Below, piece after piece: positions 33,776 through 45,173 of a stretch of DNA of 64,000 nucleotides. The stretch covers positions 9,288,597 to 9,352,596 of the forward strand of contig CM030360.1 in assembly GCA_017893485.1 (NCBI GenBank), read 5' to 3'. A model generated the notes under the pieces. It was not told the DNA's origin. It searched no databases and was given only the letters and a program-made list of their open reading frames with translations. The position numbers and the translations under genes were made by a program. Each line of letters starts with the position of its first letter. The stretch's first letter is position 1. This stretch comes from Hemerocallis citrina (taxonomy: Eukaryota > Streptophyta > Magnoliopsida > Asparagales > Asphodelaceae).

Positions 33776-34216
33776 ACTTAGAATTGGGAAAAAACAAAAA
33801 TAAAAAAAATAATTAAAAAAAAAAACTATCTAACGGCAGCAGCAACGGCTCTAAGAGCCGTTGGCTGCATGCCAACGCTGTGAAGCCCAACGGCACCTAA
33901 GCCCAATGGTCAGCCCGGCCTCGAACCGCGGGTTTCGACCCGTTCGACCCGCGGGTCGAACGGTCGACCCGTCACGGGTCGGTAGGTCGAAATTCGCGGG
34001 TCGACCTGCGGGTTGGCGGGTCCAATTCGCGGGTTGACCGGGTTCGTGGGCCGGGTTTGGCGAATCAAATTCGGGAAAAAAGCGACCCGGGTCGACCCGG
34101 TCCTATTCACCGGGTTCGACCCGAACCCGTGAAATCCTTATGCGGGCCGGGTTCGTGGGCCGGGTCGCGGGTGGGTCGCCGGTTGACCCGGCCCAGTTGC
34201 CACCCCTACGCCGAAG

Positions 34217-34440
34217 CGAGCGTCGCGGAATACTATGGGTCTACATCGGTATTTTTACGGAACGCTGGTAAATCTTGTGTATATACCGGCGGCTGTAAAA
34301 ACGCCAGTGTATGGGTATTTTTAAGTGCCCTATTTTTCAGCTGATATACTTCACCGGCGTTATACAAACGCCGCCGTAGGAGCTGTAATTTTTTTAAAAT
34401 CTACACCGGTGTTTGTAAAAACGCCGGTGTAGGTATATAA
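34217..34440. repeat. CACTA-2 subterminal palindrome cluster
   Basis: Four units of the type ACCGGCGTTTNTAAAAACGCCGGT lie at about 34286-34310, 34350-34373 and 34404-34430, with a weaker one at 34241-34265. The last is nearly perfect over 27 bp. Confidence 0.8.
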
Positions 34441-34769
34441 TTTTTTAAAAATTTTTTTAAAAAAACATGCAACACTCTTACAATCAAAACCAAAATATGA
34501 AGTTCAAATTATTGAACTACAAACAGTGAAAGAGAATACTTTCACTCTCATTTTCAAACCAAAAATGCTACTAACTGAAATGAATCTTATACTTTTATAA
34601 TACTCATGAGATAACTGTCAATTGAAACCAGAATGTAAGTTCAAACAGGATTATTTCATCACTAGTCACTCCTCTGTAAATCATAGAATGCAACTTCATT
34701 TACATAATCCATCTCATCATCACTTACAAGCCTATTTGGCAAAGAACAATCTCATTTTCAAACCCAAGC

Positions 34770-35460
34770 AACACGCATGAACATTATGTTAGAAACTGAT
34801 ACTCATGTAGACATCATGATATAATTGTATATAAAGTTTAGATAAAAAAATTTCCATCACTAGTCGCTCCTCAAAAAATTCACTTAAAACCCAAGCAACA
34901 AGCATGAACAATCTCATTTTCAAACCCAAGCAATCCCCTTTCATGATATAATTGTATATAGAGTTTAAATAAAAAATTTCCATCACTAGTCGCTCCTCAA
35001 AAAATCGTGGTGTGCAACTTCAGATATATGATCCATCTCATCTCCAAATTCAGACAAAAAAGTATCTCCAAATTCACTTAAAATCCAAGCAACAAGCATG
35101 AACAATCTCATTTCAAACCCAAGCAATCCCTTTTCATGATATAATTGTATATAAAGTTTAATTAAAAAATTTCCATCGCTAGTCGCTCCTCAAAAAATTG
35201 TAGTGTGCAACTTCAGATATATGATCCATCTCATCTACAAATTCAGACAAAAAAGCATTTCCAAATTCACTTAAAATCCAAACAACAAGCATGAACAATC
35301 TCATTTTCAAACCCAAGCAATCCCCTTTCATGATATAATTGTATATAAAGTTTAATTAAAAAATTTTCATCACTAGTCGCCCCTCAAAAAATCATAGTAT
35401 GCAACTTCAGATATATGATACATCTCATCTCCAAATTCATACAAAAAAGCAACTAACCCA
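34770..35460. repeat. ~190-bp tandem repeats in CACTA-2
   Basis: A unit containing AACAAGCATGAACAATCTCA, CATGATATAATTGTATATA, TTTCCATCACTAGTCGCTCC and GCAACTTCAGATATATGATC recurs about four times (TAGTCGCTCC at 34862, 34989, 35181 and a variant near 35375). It has no coding capacity. 35461-35954 is unique non-coding sequence up to the right terminus. Confidence 0.8.
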
Positions 35461-35954
35461 TCTCCAAATGCATCATAATTCCAGTTTACTCTTAACCAAA
35501 CTAAAACTCAAATGCATAATAACTCATATCCAAAAGCAACTAACCCATCTCCAAATGCATAAGAAAGCAAACTCAAACGAGTTAGTATTCTCATGCCATG
35601 TTCACCAAAAACACTTCGTTGATCTATAAACTGAGATCCGTAAAATAAACTTGTATATAACCTCACATAAAGCTTCAAAATGGGAGATGATCGAGCTCCA
35701 AAAACCTAGCAAAATCCGAGCTAGAAACACCTGGCTCCGAAGTCCACTAACTCCTCAGATCCAAGCCAGTTAGTTCAACTTCTAAAGCTCTCTAGCTTCA
35801 ACAAGAATCAACAAGAAGGTAGCCTAGCATTTTTTAGAGGCCGCCGGTGTATAACTATGCATTTTTGTGTTCCTATCCTGGTCTTATCCTACTCCGGCGC
35901 GATTGGTAAAATGCCAGAGAATATACGTCGGCAAATTCAGCGTGTGTTGTAGTG

Positions 35955-36493
35955 TATAAAGCATGGAAGAACATAGAGTGACCTAGACCATGTTACTGTA
36001 TACATTTAGGACAGCTGTCATTAAAGTGCCGGTTGATTGCTTTATTATTCTTTTATTTATTGTTAAAAAAAACAAGGACAGAGCAAGAGAGAGAGAGAGA
36101 CAAGCTTTTCCAAGACAATTTACCATATTTTATGATAAATTGGTTTTCGATATTTTTGCAAAGTTGTCGTAACTCTAACAAACCTTCGTTTCTAGCTCCT
36201 CAATAAACGAAGTATTTGAAAATACGAAAAAACGGTGAAATTAAAAGTGCTGAAGTGGTATGCTAAATCAAGCAAATCCATTGCATTTTTTTGTCAAACA
36301 AACAACCCCTAAATGGAACTATCCAGCGATCGTCTACACTATAATATTTAATTTGATTTTTTCTTAAAAAATAATATTAAATTATTTGTTTATTTATAGT
36401 TGAAATTAATTAATTGTTTCAAGCCCTTAATATCTTTTCATATGCCTGCATTGCTAACACTAATAAACAATATGTTCATCATCTTCTTCATCC
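35955..36493. other. Upstream region of the GRAS gene
   Basis: It contains a GAGAGAGAGAGAGA tract at about 36089-36102 and AT-rich sequence. No other gene is seen. It should hold the GRAS gene promoter. CACTA-2 ends only about 590 bp before the start codon. Confidence 0.5.
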
Positions 36494-36500
36494 TATAAAA
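36494..36500 (+). promoter_or_regulatory. TATA box of the GRAS gene
   Basis: TATAAAA lies 45 bp before the ATG at 36545, preceded by CTTCTTCATCC and followed by C-rich sequence. The leader would be short (about 15-20 nt). Confidence 0.65.
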
Positions 36501-36544
36501 CCCCCTCCCCCCTCCTAAAACCCTCAACTGCTATATATCAACCT

Positions 36545-37798
36545 ATGGACTCAATATCTGACCTCCTCTTTCCCACAGATTACAATCATGATGCCCTTCA
36601 CTTCCTTGATCATGATCCATTACTGCCAATCTTTGATCATGATTTCTTCATCAGCCTAGAGCTAGATGATGAACCTCAACCAGTTTCATCAGTTTGTGAT
36701 CTCTTGTCGTCGACGGGGTCGCCTCAGCAGGCCTACAATCTCCTCCTAATGTGCGCAGAAGCGATCGAGTTGGACAACTGGCAGTTGGCCTCCACCTTCA
36801 TCTCCAAACTCGAACAGCTTCATCTCATCAACCAATTGGACAGTCATGACACTAGCCCATTTCTCCGGTTAGCCGAATTCTTCACACAAGCCCTCAAAAT
36901 CCGCGCTGCCACCGGTCCCCACGCTATCGACGCTGCAACAACGGTGCCAAAAGAAGGTAACATGTCAGCATACCAAATGGTGCAGGAGCTCACCCCGTTT
37001 GTCAAGTTTGCGCACTTCACAGCAAACCAGGCCATTCTTGAGGCGACGGAGGGCGACGCTGAGGTCCACGTCATAGATTTCGACGTGGTGGAGGGGATTC
37101 AGTGGCCCCCCCTCATGGTCGACCTGGCTTCACGAACTACTACTGCCACAGCACTTCGCATCACTGCACTAGTTTCATCATCTACTGAACAAGCCAGCAG
37201 CAGGATTCATCAAACCGGACGAAGACTGGTCGAGTTCGCTGGTTCAATCGGGTTCAGTCTAAAGTTCGACCAGCTAGACATGAACGATTTGGACAAGTTA
37301 ACCTTACAGGTACAAAAAGGGTCAGTTATTGCCAACTGCACGGTTCAAAACCCGCAAACTATTACTGTTGCCGAATTTTTAACCAAAGTGAACAAGTTGG
37401 TCCCAAAAATGGTGGTACTAGTAGAAGAAGAGGTTTTCTATAACAAATGCAACAAGTCGTCCTTTGTTGAGTTCTTTAGTGATGCATTGCAACATTTCGC
37501 ATCGGTGTCTGACTCGCTGGCGTGTAGCTTTAGCGGCCGGTATAGGGCAGGGCTGAGACTGGTGGAGAGGGAGATGGTAGGGCCCAGGATCGTCGAGTTA
37601 GTAAGCGGGTTTCCGTTCGGTGAACTTAGTATGGAGGGGTTCAGGGTGGTTCCGGTGAGCGGGTGCAATGTGGCTCAGGCCAAATATTTGTTGGGGGTGT
37701 TTAATAGAGGGTTTGGGGTGCAGTTTGAGAGTGGGAGGTTGAGTTTGTGTTGGAAATCAAGGCCTCTTATTAATGTCTCTATTTGGGTTCCTAGTTGA
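36545..37798 (+). CDS. GRAS-family transcription regulator, NSP2/SCL26-like, 417 aa
   Basis: This is a nuclear transcription regulator with an intact single exon, as usual for GRAS genes. The start is the first ATG in frame after the TATA box. Residues 1-60 are an acidic, variable N-terminus. The first leucine-rich part (AYNLLLMCAEAIELDNWQLA) starts at about 63, and FVKFAHFTANQAILEA at about 154. The VHIID-type motif reads VHVIDFD at 174-180 and is followed by EGIQWPPLMVDLA, a form typical of the NSP2 group. The PFYRE-like block and RYRAGLRLVERE lie near 325-345. The SAW domain ends in LCWKSRPLINVSIW. NSP2 itself acts with NSP1 in symbiosis and strigolactone signalling, but this protein is shorter than classical NSP2 (about 500 aa), so the exact role is inference. 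No lesion is visible. Confidence 0.92.
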   Translation: MDSISDLLFPTDYNHDALHFLDHDPLLPIFDHDFFISLELDDEPQPVSSVCDLLSSTGSPQQAYNLLLMCAEAIELDNWQLASTFISKLEQLHLINQLDSHDTSPFLRLAEFFTQALKIRAATGPHAIDAATTVPKEGNMSAYQMVQELTPFVKFAHFTANQAILEATEGDAEVHVIDFDVVEGIQWPPLMVDLASRTTTATALRITALVSSSTEQASSRIHQTGRRLVEFAGSIGFSLKFDQLDMNDLDKLTLQVQKGSVIANCTVQNPQTITVAEFLTKVNKLVPKMVVLVEEEVFYNKCNKSSFVEFFSDALQHFASVSDSLACSFSGRYRAGLRLVEREMVGPRIVELVSGFPFGELSMEGFRVVPVSGCNVAQAKYLLGVFNRGFGVQFESGRLSLCWKSRPLINVSIWVPS

Positions 37799-37952
37799 TG
37801 TAAATGTATCTATGTTTTTTTTTCCCCCCTTTTTCACAAGTAAATTTTGTTTTGTTTTTATCTTAAAATTAAGCATTGTGTGCATAGACGACATATTTAC
37901 GTCATTTCACAGCATATATCTTAATGACATGCCAGTTTAGCCATATGAAGTG

Positions 37953-38147
37953 CAGGGCCGGCCCTGAGTTCCTGGAGTCCTAGACGAAATTCTGAAATGG
38001 GGTCCTTAATAATATATATATTTTTTTACGCGCAAAATACGTACCTATATTTACAAGGAAAGTTCAAATTTGAGGTCCCTAAAATCGCGAAATCTCCGGG
38101 GGCCCAAGGCGGCCGTCTTACCCGCCTCTAGAGTAGGGCCGGCCTTG
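37953..38147. mobile_element. hAT MITE copy 3, 195 bp
   Basis: It starts CAGGGCCGGCCCTGAGTTCC and ends GGGCCGGCCTTG. The 8-bp flanks ATGAAGTG (37945-37952) and ATCAAGTG (38148-38155) differ at one base. It lies about 150 bp downstream of the GRAS stop codon and may affect its 3' end. Confidence 0.9.
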
Positions 38148-38356
38148 ATCAAGTGAACACCTAATTGTTGTTGCATGCAATTCTAGTATCAAGGATTCAT
38201 TTTTTTTCTTTTTTTTTTTCGAAAAAAAAATAATAATAATTGTTTTGAAAATACAGCTTCTTGCTCTTGTAATCCTAAAATCAACTTGTTATTTCAACAA
38301 AAACTATTTACAGACTTACTAGAGAAAAAAAACGAAAAATACCATTTCACTGTTTA

Positions 38357-38959
38357 GTGCATCTGTAGTCGTTGAAGCCAAATGTAACTTTCGTCTGTAG
38401 TCATTGTTAGCCAAAAATTTGGTTTTTCAAAATCTAAATACGATGGATGGTAAATCATTTTCTATCCGACGTTTTTTTTTAAAAAACATTATTTATTTTT
38501 TCGAAGGGTTGATAGTGACGTTTTTTAAAAAAAAAATTCCAAAAATTTGTTCCCAAACCTAGGATGGTAAATGATTTCCCTTTTCATTTTTTTAAAGTTT
38601 TTTAATTATGGGACGGTTAATGATTTAACGCCCTAAACTTTAAAAAAAAAAAATCGGATGGGAAATCATTTCCCTTTCGATTTTTTTAATTTTAAAAAAA
38701 AAATTGGGGCGGTAAATTATTTACCGTCCGATTATTTTATTAATAATAAAAAATTAGCGAATATACCGTCCGATTAACAGACGAAAAATTTTCGTCGGAC
38801 TATTTTTTTCATTTAGCCAAATTTTCTATTAAATATAACTTGCTGCTGTTCACCAAAAATCAAAATTTGACAAAATAGCCAACAACTCTGCTGCACTACA
38901 GCTCGCTTCCAGCAAAATTTTAGATATTTTAGCTAAATAGTCAACTACTACAGATGCTC
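38357..38959. mobile_element. PIF/Harbinger-type MITE with TTA duplication, 603 bp
   Basis: The ends GTGCATCTGTAGTCGTTGA and, on the minus strand, GAGCATCTGTAGTAGTTGA are inverted repeats, flanked by TTA at 38354-38356 and 38960-38962. The terminus matches the MITE at 12424-13147, but the inside differs. Its palindromes are of the type GGACGGTAAATNATTTACCGTCC (for example about 38705-38730), with variants near 38445, 38565, 38612 and 38655. Confidence 0.82.
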
Positions 38960-38962
38960 TTA

Positions 38963-39917
38963 GGATGGTAAAAATCAAACGAGGGTCTTTTGGTGAAAAG
39001 ACTACCAAGAGCTCAAGGATGTAATTTATCCGGTAGAAAAACCTATTTGTCAGTTGTCATATCTATACATCAGAAAAATGTATTAAAAGATACATTAGAA
39101 AACAAACTTATTTTTAGCTAAAAGCTGTAGGGCTCACACATGTCAATATCTGTATTTTTTCATATATTTAATTTTTTTTGTATTTATTATAGGGATTCAT
39201 ATTTTCTTTATTTTCTTTGTGCATTATATATTGCTCACGAATCTCCAATACCGACCTATTCATGAATTTTTATTTTATATTGTCTGCCATACATGCTTGA
39301 TATATTATGTGCTCATGAAAACAACTCCATAGCATCAAAAAATGTATTTTATTTCCCTCAATCAATTGCTAACTTTAATAGTTATTAGTAATTTGCATGT
39401 TGAGATGTACCCCGTTTCTTAATATATATTTTTTTTATGGAGTAAATAATAAGACGTAATCTGATCTTGAATCTGAGATCTATCTTTACTCATAAATACT
39501 CTTTATAAATTATTTATAATATTACAAACATTTATTTTATATGAGTGTCACTTTTATAAATAATTATGTCTTAAATAAATTTAAACTTTAAGGGTATTAC
39601 AGTTAGGTAAATGAATGCTTAAAATAACTCCCAGTTACAAATGATTGGTTGAGATTATATGATTGATTATCTATAAATGCCAGCCCAACTCTTCCATTAT
39701 AGTATTAGAGATTTTATTTTTAAAGTAAATAATTCCTCCAAGAATTGAGATCAGAACTAGTTTGAAATGATCTATCATGTGTTAGCTATCTTTAAAAAAA
39801 AAAAAAAACAATTCGTCGGTAACAACCCACATAGAATAGGGTCATTGTGTGGAAATAGTGTAATTGTGTAGAAACTAAAATCTTAATAATAAACCCGTAG
39901 AATAAAGAGATTGAGTT
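38963..39917. other. No recognisable feature
   Basis: This is AT-rich sequence with no gene, terminal repeats or RNA that I can support. It lies between the second PIF-type MITE and the second Copia element. Confidence 0.4.
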
Positions 39918-39922
39918 AGAGA

Positions 39923-40181
39923 TGTTATAAAATTATATAAACAATCAATAAAGGAAATAGAGACAAGAGGGAAGAAGATTATTCTCATTCATAATATTTT
40001 CATCTCTCTTACAAATGAATCCCCAATGGCCTATTTATAGGCTTACAAAGAATACAAATAGACAATTGCATAATTATTACATATGAATAAATATGAATGA
40101 ATGCAATGTGGTAGTGGAGAATGTGGAAAGAGTGGGGGGAAGTTCAATAGACAATTCACACTTAATAATTTATTTATAATA
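39923..40181 (-). repeat. Copia-2 3' LTR
   Basis: 259 bp from TGTTATAAAATTATATAAAC to TTTATTTATAATA on the plus strand. It differs from the other LTR at AATCAATAAAGGAAA versus AATCAACAAAGAAAA. Confidence 0.92.
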
Positions 40182-40195
40182 CTCCCCCTTGAATG
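40182..40195 (-). other. Copia-2 polypurine tract
   Basis: The minus strand reads CAAGGGGGAG directly before the 3' LTR. Confidence 0.75.
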
Positions 40196-40860
40196 TCTAT
40201 TGAATGTAAATAAGAATATGCCTCGTTAAAACCTTACAAGGTAAAACCCAAATGGGAAAAACCCTAGTGAAGGAAAAAGAGTACATAATCTTTAACAATG
40301 ATATGCAATGAAGATGCTACCTCGTTAAAAACCTTACCAAGAAAATCCAGTGGGACAAAACTTGGTGAAGGAAAAAAGAGTGCAGCGTATATCATCTCTC
40401 CCCCTGACGAGATCATCCGATTAGGACTTTCAAAAGTCATATCTCGAATCTCGATCAATTCTACCATCCTTTTCAAAAGTTGAGGTGATAGAGTCATAGC
40501 GATCAAACAAACACATCTATGCCTTGCCTCGCATGGAGTCAATATCTCTTGATTGATATCTGGCTTTATAATGATATGATAAATACCCAGTCCAATGACT
40601 TCGAGTTGGTGAGGACTTCATCTTACTAGTAAACCAACTTTCAAATGTTTAATTTGAAAAACCTGAAAACAAAAATGATGACAAAACAAGAAATTTGCTT
40701 ATCCAAGGTCTTTTCGTCTTAAGATATTTCTTTAAACATTTCACGGCTTGTACAACTCTTCAGGAGTTCCAACAGACTTCGACCTTGAATATTTAATAAA
40801 TATATGTGAGCTTATATGACCATTATTATGGTCCCCTTTATCGAAAACTCACTAAGATGG

Positions 40861-41649
40861 TTATATCACATTTGTTCCGATTGTTTTAATCCATACAAAG
40901 CTTTGTTTAACGTAACTGAGTAAATTTTCTCGGGAATTATAATTATGTGCTTCTGGCACTTTTAAATCCTTCAGGGATTTTCCTATATATATATATATAT
41001 CATGGTCTAACGAACCATACAAATAGGCCGTGACCACATCCATGAGGCGCATTTCAAGTCATTCATGCACTGCCAGACATATCAAATATCGGAATGTTAT
41101 TGCATCCACCACAGGAGAATATATTTTTTCATAATCAACACCAGGCATCTGGGTAAAACATTGTGCGACAAGTCGTGCTTTATATCTAGTAATCTCATTT
41201 CGTTCATTTCTTTTTCGTACAAATACCCATTTGTAGCTTACTAGTTTGATCTCTTTTGGTGTTCGAACTACAGGTCCAAAAACTCCTCGTTTTTCAAACG
41301 AGTCTAATTCAGACTTAATTGTCTCTTTCCATTTTTGCCAATTATTTCTATTTCTACACTCTTCCACAGAGGTAGATTCATGATCCTCGTTTTCATTTAT
41401 GATATCGCGCACTATATTATATACAAAAATATTGTCGACAATTATATTATTCCGGTCCCATCTTATTCCCATAATAACATAGTTAATCGAGATCTCTTCA
41501 TTTTCATTAATTTCAGGTACCTGATTCTCTTCATTATTAACTATGTCAATGGTCTCTTCTGGAAAGACATCCTCGATTTGACAATCATGGTTATTTGCTC
41601 CTTTTCTTTTTTCGAGGATGTTTATCTTTGGAACCAAGTGGTCTACCAC
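40861..41649 (-). pseudogene. Copia-2 reverse transcriptase, N-terminal part
   Basis: The minus-strand frame 41649-41059 holds WQKWKETIKSELDSFEKRGV, LVSYKWVFVRKRNERNEI, YKARLVAQCFTQMPGVDYEK and YSPVVDAITFRYLICLAVHE. A stop follows. Reading continues from 41052 with MDVVTAYLYGSLDHDIYI, which is the catalytic-Asp block with normal MDVKTAFLNG changed. The YVDD motif and everything after it are absent. Confidence 0.85.
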
Positions 41650-42262
41650 GCTTCAGGCGTGCCTTAGACTCACTAGCAATTATAGGTTGTCCTTCAGGGA
41701 CATCAAATTTGACAGGAGCATTTACAACTGGAATATGAGATTTTGTTACTCTTTTGTGGTCAGTAAATGCGTCTGGCAGTTGATTTGCAATACCTTGCAA
41801 ATGAATTATTCTTTGAATTTCTAATTCACTTTCTTTTGTTCGAGGATCTAAACTTTTCAATGATAATTCATTCCATGAAATCTCTTTTTCCAACTGTTTA
41901 TTATCTCCCCCTAATGTTGGGAATAGTGATTCATTAAAGTGACAATCTGCAAACCTGGCAGTAAACAAATCTCCAGTCGTCGCTTCAATATACTTGATTA
42001 TAGATGGAGATTCATACCCAACACATATTTTCGTCCTCCTTTGAGGTCCCATTTTTGTGCGTTGTGGTGGATTAATTGGGACATATACCGCACATCCGAA
42101 AATTCGTAAATGGGAAATATTTGGTTCCTGACCATGAACCAATTGTAAGGGAGAATTATCATTATAACTGGTTGGCCGGATGTGTATAAGTTGTGCTGCA
42201 TGTAAAACAACATGTCCCCAGGCCCAAACGGAGAGATTAGATTTCATAATCATAGCTCTCAC
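41591..42262 (-). pseudogene. Copia-2 integrase C-terminal region
   Basis: The minus-strand frame carries WAWGHVVLHAAQLIHIRPTS, LRIFGCAVYVPINPPQRTKM, KICVGYESPSIIKYIEATTG and FADCHFNESLFPTLGG, typical of the Copia integrase C-terminus, then a basic linker. It overlaps the RT frame by 59 bases in another frame, so one frameshift separates them. The catalytic core upstream is deleted. Confidence 0.85.
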
Positions 42263-42299
42263 AATTCAATGTATTTGTATTTGAAAAATCTTCTGTTTT

Positions 42300-42400
42300 T
42301 TCAATAGACTGCCACATGAATTCTCAATTATTTTCGCATCAGTAATGAATCGGGATGGTCTAACCGGTCATGCCAAACCTTAACCATCTTTGTAAACTTA
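42300..42400 (-). pseudogene. Copia-2 GAG-pre-integrase fragment
   Basis: The minus strand encodes a VWHDRL-HP-SLLMRK-type stretch, the GAG-pre-integrase H...H region of Copia. It joins integrase C-terminal sequence almost directly, which shows an internal deletion of the integrase core. Confidence 0.65.
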
Positions 42401-43899
42401 TGGTTTACAATATCAGTAAATTTCGGGTTTACTGTGATATGATTCAACCATTCCTATATATGTATAATTCAATCCATATCACAAAGTGGAGTAAACTTTG
42501 CAACACACAACTTTTGATTGTCATACTTAAGGTAACGCATATACCTTGTTCATTCGTAGTCTTATATCTGAACTAATTTATCGGAACTTTAGAGAAAATG
42601 ATGTATTTTTGAATTCTGAATTTTGTGCCCTCAGACATCATAGAATTAGCTCTTCAGGAGCTTATGAAATTTAACTCTTATAATTTCACACAACCATATA
42701 AATTTATATAATATTGGTATGTGCTTCATCATATCTCAAATATGAGAATATGTATTATAGAGTGTGTGTGGTAATAATGTCTTCAAGACATTTATCCCAA
42801 CTTGATGTAACCCACAAGAACATCAAAACCACACCCACAAGAACCTTTCAAAACATAAAGTATTCATATTTTCCAAGCAATCCTAATACATTAGGATCAG
42901 TTTTCAATCACAGTCATTCTTTACAGATCGAACAGATAAATCCACACATTTCGACCTGGATAGTTATCAGTTCAGTGATCTTTTTACTCTTGCACTTCAT
43001 CGAAGACCTAGAATTGAATTAGCTAATCATTGCTTCTGTAAAAGAATATGCTTGGAGTCCTTAAAGCTTTGCATGAGACATATATATAGCAAGTAAACTT
43101 CTGTGAGTGATTAGTACTTACACAAAATGCTAGGTAATATACTTTTACCACATATATTATTACAGAAGAAATTCAAAAGACATTATGCAGTATTGTTCAA
43201 TCATATGAAGTTCCTCTAATTGTTCATTCGTACAATAATTGTTTAAAGTGAAAAGAAAAATAACTATGATTAGCATTAGTCAGCCAGTGGTTATCTTACC
43301 CATTGATTCAAAAGCAGCAAGACAACCATATAAAATATTGCAACCAAATAAAATGAATAAGAAAATTGCAACCATAAAAGCATTAAATTGCAGCCAAATA
43401 AGATGAATAAGAAAAGCAACCAGAATTTATAATCTAGTTCATGTCAATACTAAATCTATTACAGCTCAAAAGACAAATATTTCACAAATGGATATTACAG
43501 TGGCAAGGTAAATTCATGTAGGTTCTACAAGATTGCAGTAAATTAACAGTGGAAATCTCCTTTGCTTGTCAAATTATTATTTATCTACACAAGAGTTAAA
43601 TGGTACTGTGCATGGTCTACACGAGTCATCAATTTTCTTCTACGTACTTCATAAGGTTGAATAATATATGAAGTTCTCATAAGAATTTCATCAAACTACT
43701 CATGTTCTAGTTAAGTAAAAGCAAAAAGGCAGTTATAGAGTGTGTGTGTGGTTTGATACGAATTCTATAAAAAAAAAGCAGTTTTAAGTGAAGTGAATGG
43801 ACAAACATATCTAAACAGGGTAAGCAATAATCTGAACAAATCTTGAAACAAAATTTTAAAAAGAAATAACCTTGGATTAGATGATAAAGAGAAACTTTT

Positions 43900-44460
43900 A
43901 GCTTCTTAGTTCAGCCTGGCATAAGACCCTGCTTTAATCGTACCAAGTACCAAATCTATATAGCATCACATTCACTTCGGGGAATGTAGCATGTCCAAAA
44001 TATAAGACGAAATCGTCATTTTTTCATACATTTATAGTTAGCCACAGTTATACATATTTAGATCTACAGGATCATCATCAATTCATACTCATTGTATTGT
44101 TATTATACAAACAATATTTTCTTCATTTCGAGAGATCTTCAGGATCTTTAACTTTGATATGTTAAATTCTCACATAATTCCTTTTGCTAGATGAACAATA
44201 TTTTATTTAAATTTCAAGAGATCTTTAGGATCATTGATTTTGATACGATCATCTTTCACTCCTTCAGGGAGATTGTGACAAAAGAAAATTATAGCTTTCG
44301 TTATATCTTTCGTATGATCTCATTTAGATGATTCTTTGAATCCATCAATTGTCTCTTTGAGACTTTCGGTATTCAAATGAATTTCAACATCCAAAACTCA
44401 TGACAAGTAATTCTTGTTGGTTATTATCAAGAGCTTTGAAAAATAAGAACATAATAAAAT
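43900..44460 (-). pseudogene. Copia-2 gag remnant
   Basis: The minus strand from 44450 downward reads in broken frames as a Copia gag start (a LDI-NNQELLVMSF-like stretch, then EFHLNTESLKETIDGFKESS and FFCHNLPEGVKDD). Several stops are present. 42400-43900 lies between gag and integrase and holds no frame I can name. Confidence 0.55.
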
Positions 44461-44469
44461 TATATGCAT

Positions 44470-45110
44470 AATTAGAAATAAAAAGACGAGATCAAAATAT
44501 AACATTTCTGATACACAAGATCCATAAAAAATGGCGAGTGTAGAGCATACTAAGTTATATTGATCTTAAGGAAATGATCAAAAGTAAAAAAAAAAAAAAA
44601 TAAGATGAACTCGAGATTTAACATACTTACATATATAAAAAAAGACGAGATCAAAATGTAACTTTTCTGATATACAAGATCCATAAAAAAATGGCAAGTG
44701 TAGAGCATACTAAGTTATATTGATCTTAAGGAAATGATCAAAAGTAAAAAAAAAATATTAATAAGATGAACTCGAGATTTAACATACTTACATATATAAA
44801 AAAAGACGAGATCAAAATGTAACTTTTCTGATACACAAGATCCATAAAAAAATGGCGAGTGTAGAGCATACTAAGTTATATTGATCTTAAGAAAATGATC
44901 AAAAGTAAAAAATAATAAGATGAACTCGAGATTAACATACTTACATATATAAAAAAAGACGAGATCAAAATGTAACTTTTCTGATACACAAGATCCATAA
45001 AAAAATGGCGAGTGTAGAGCATACTAAGTTATATTGATCTTAAGGAAATGATCAAAAGTAAAAAATAATAAGATGAACTCGAGATTAACATACTTACATA
45101 TATAAGGCCA
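44470..45110. repeat. Four ~155-bp tandem repeats in the Copia-2 leader
   Basis: Units with GACGAGATCAAAATGTAACT, TGATACACAAGATCCATAAA, GTGTAGAGCATACTAAGTTA and AGATGAACTCGAGATTAACA begin at about 44483, 44643, 44804 and 44957. They lie between the primer site and gag, in the untranslated leader, and differ mainly in poly-A length. Confidence 0.9.
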
Positions 45111-45155
45111 AACATTTTTTCTTTTCTTCAGATGAACTTGAGAGTCGAAAGGTAG

Positions 45156-45170
45156 AGACTCGTGCTGATA
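45156..45170 (-). other. Copia-2 primer binding site
   Basis: The minus strand reads TATCAGCACGAGTC two to three bases after the 5' LTR. This is the primer-site form seen in many plant Copia elements. Confidence 0.7.
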
Positions 45171-45173
45171 ACG

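Larger units (their letters stand above)
30364..34208 (-). mobile_element. hAT element copy C, complete, 3,845 bp
   Basis: The termini TAGGGGTGGCGAACGGGCC (left) and TAGGGGTGGCAACTGGGCC (right, minus strand) are inverted repeats. The exact 8-bp duplication CGCCGAAG lies at 30356-30363 and 34209-34216, inside CACTA-2. Both subterminal zones (30364-30575 and about 33905-34208) are packed with GGGTTGGCCCG / GGGTCGACCC motifs. The transposase lies on the minus strand. It is the family reference for the broken copy B at 13840-28742. Confidence 0.96.
30280..35954. mobile_element. CACTA-2: non-autonomous CACTA element, 5,675 bp including a nested hAT
   Basis: The left end CACCACAACACACGCTGGAT and the right end, complement CACTACAACACACGCTGAAT, are matching inverted repeats. 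The three-base duplication TAT lies at 30277-30279 and 35955-35957. ACACCGGCGTTTNTAAAAACGCC palindromes lie near both ends. Without the nested hAT (3,845 bp plus 8-bp duplication) about 1.8 kb remains and none of it codes, so this copy depends on a transposase from elsewhere. Its first TIR base triplet is CACCA instead of CACTA. Confidence 0.93.

Noticed and set aside
40264..40542. 92-codon minus-strand frame left of the Copia-2 RT
   Set aside because: It has no similarity I recognise to the missing RT or RNase H parts and lies in degenerate 3' sequence of the element.
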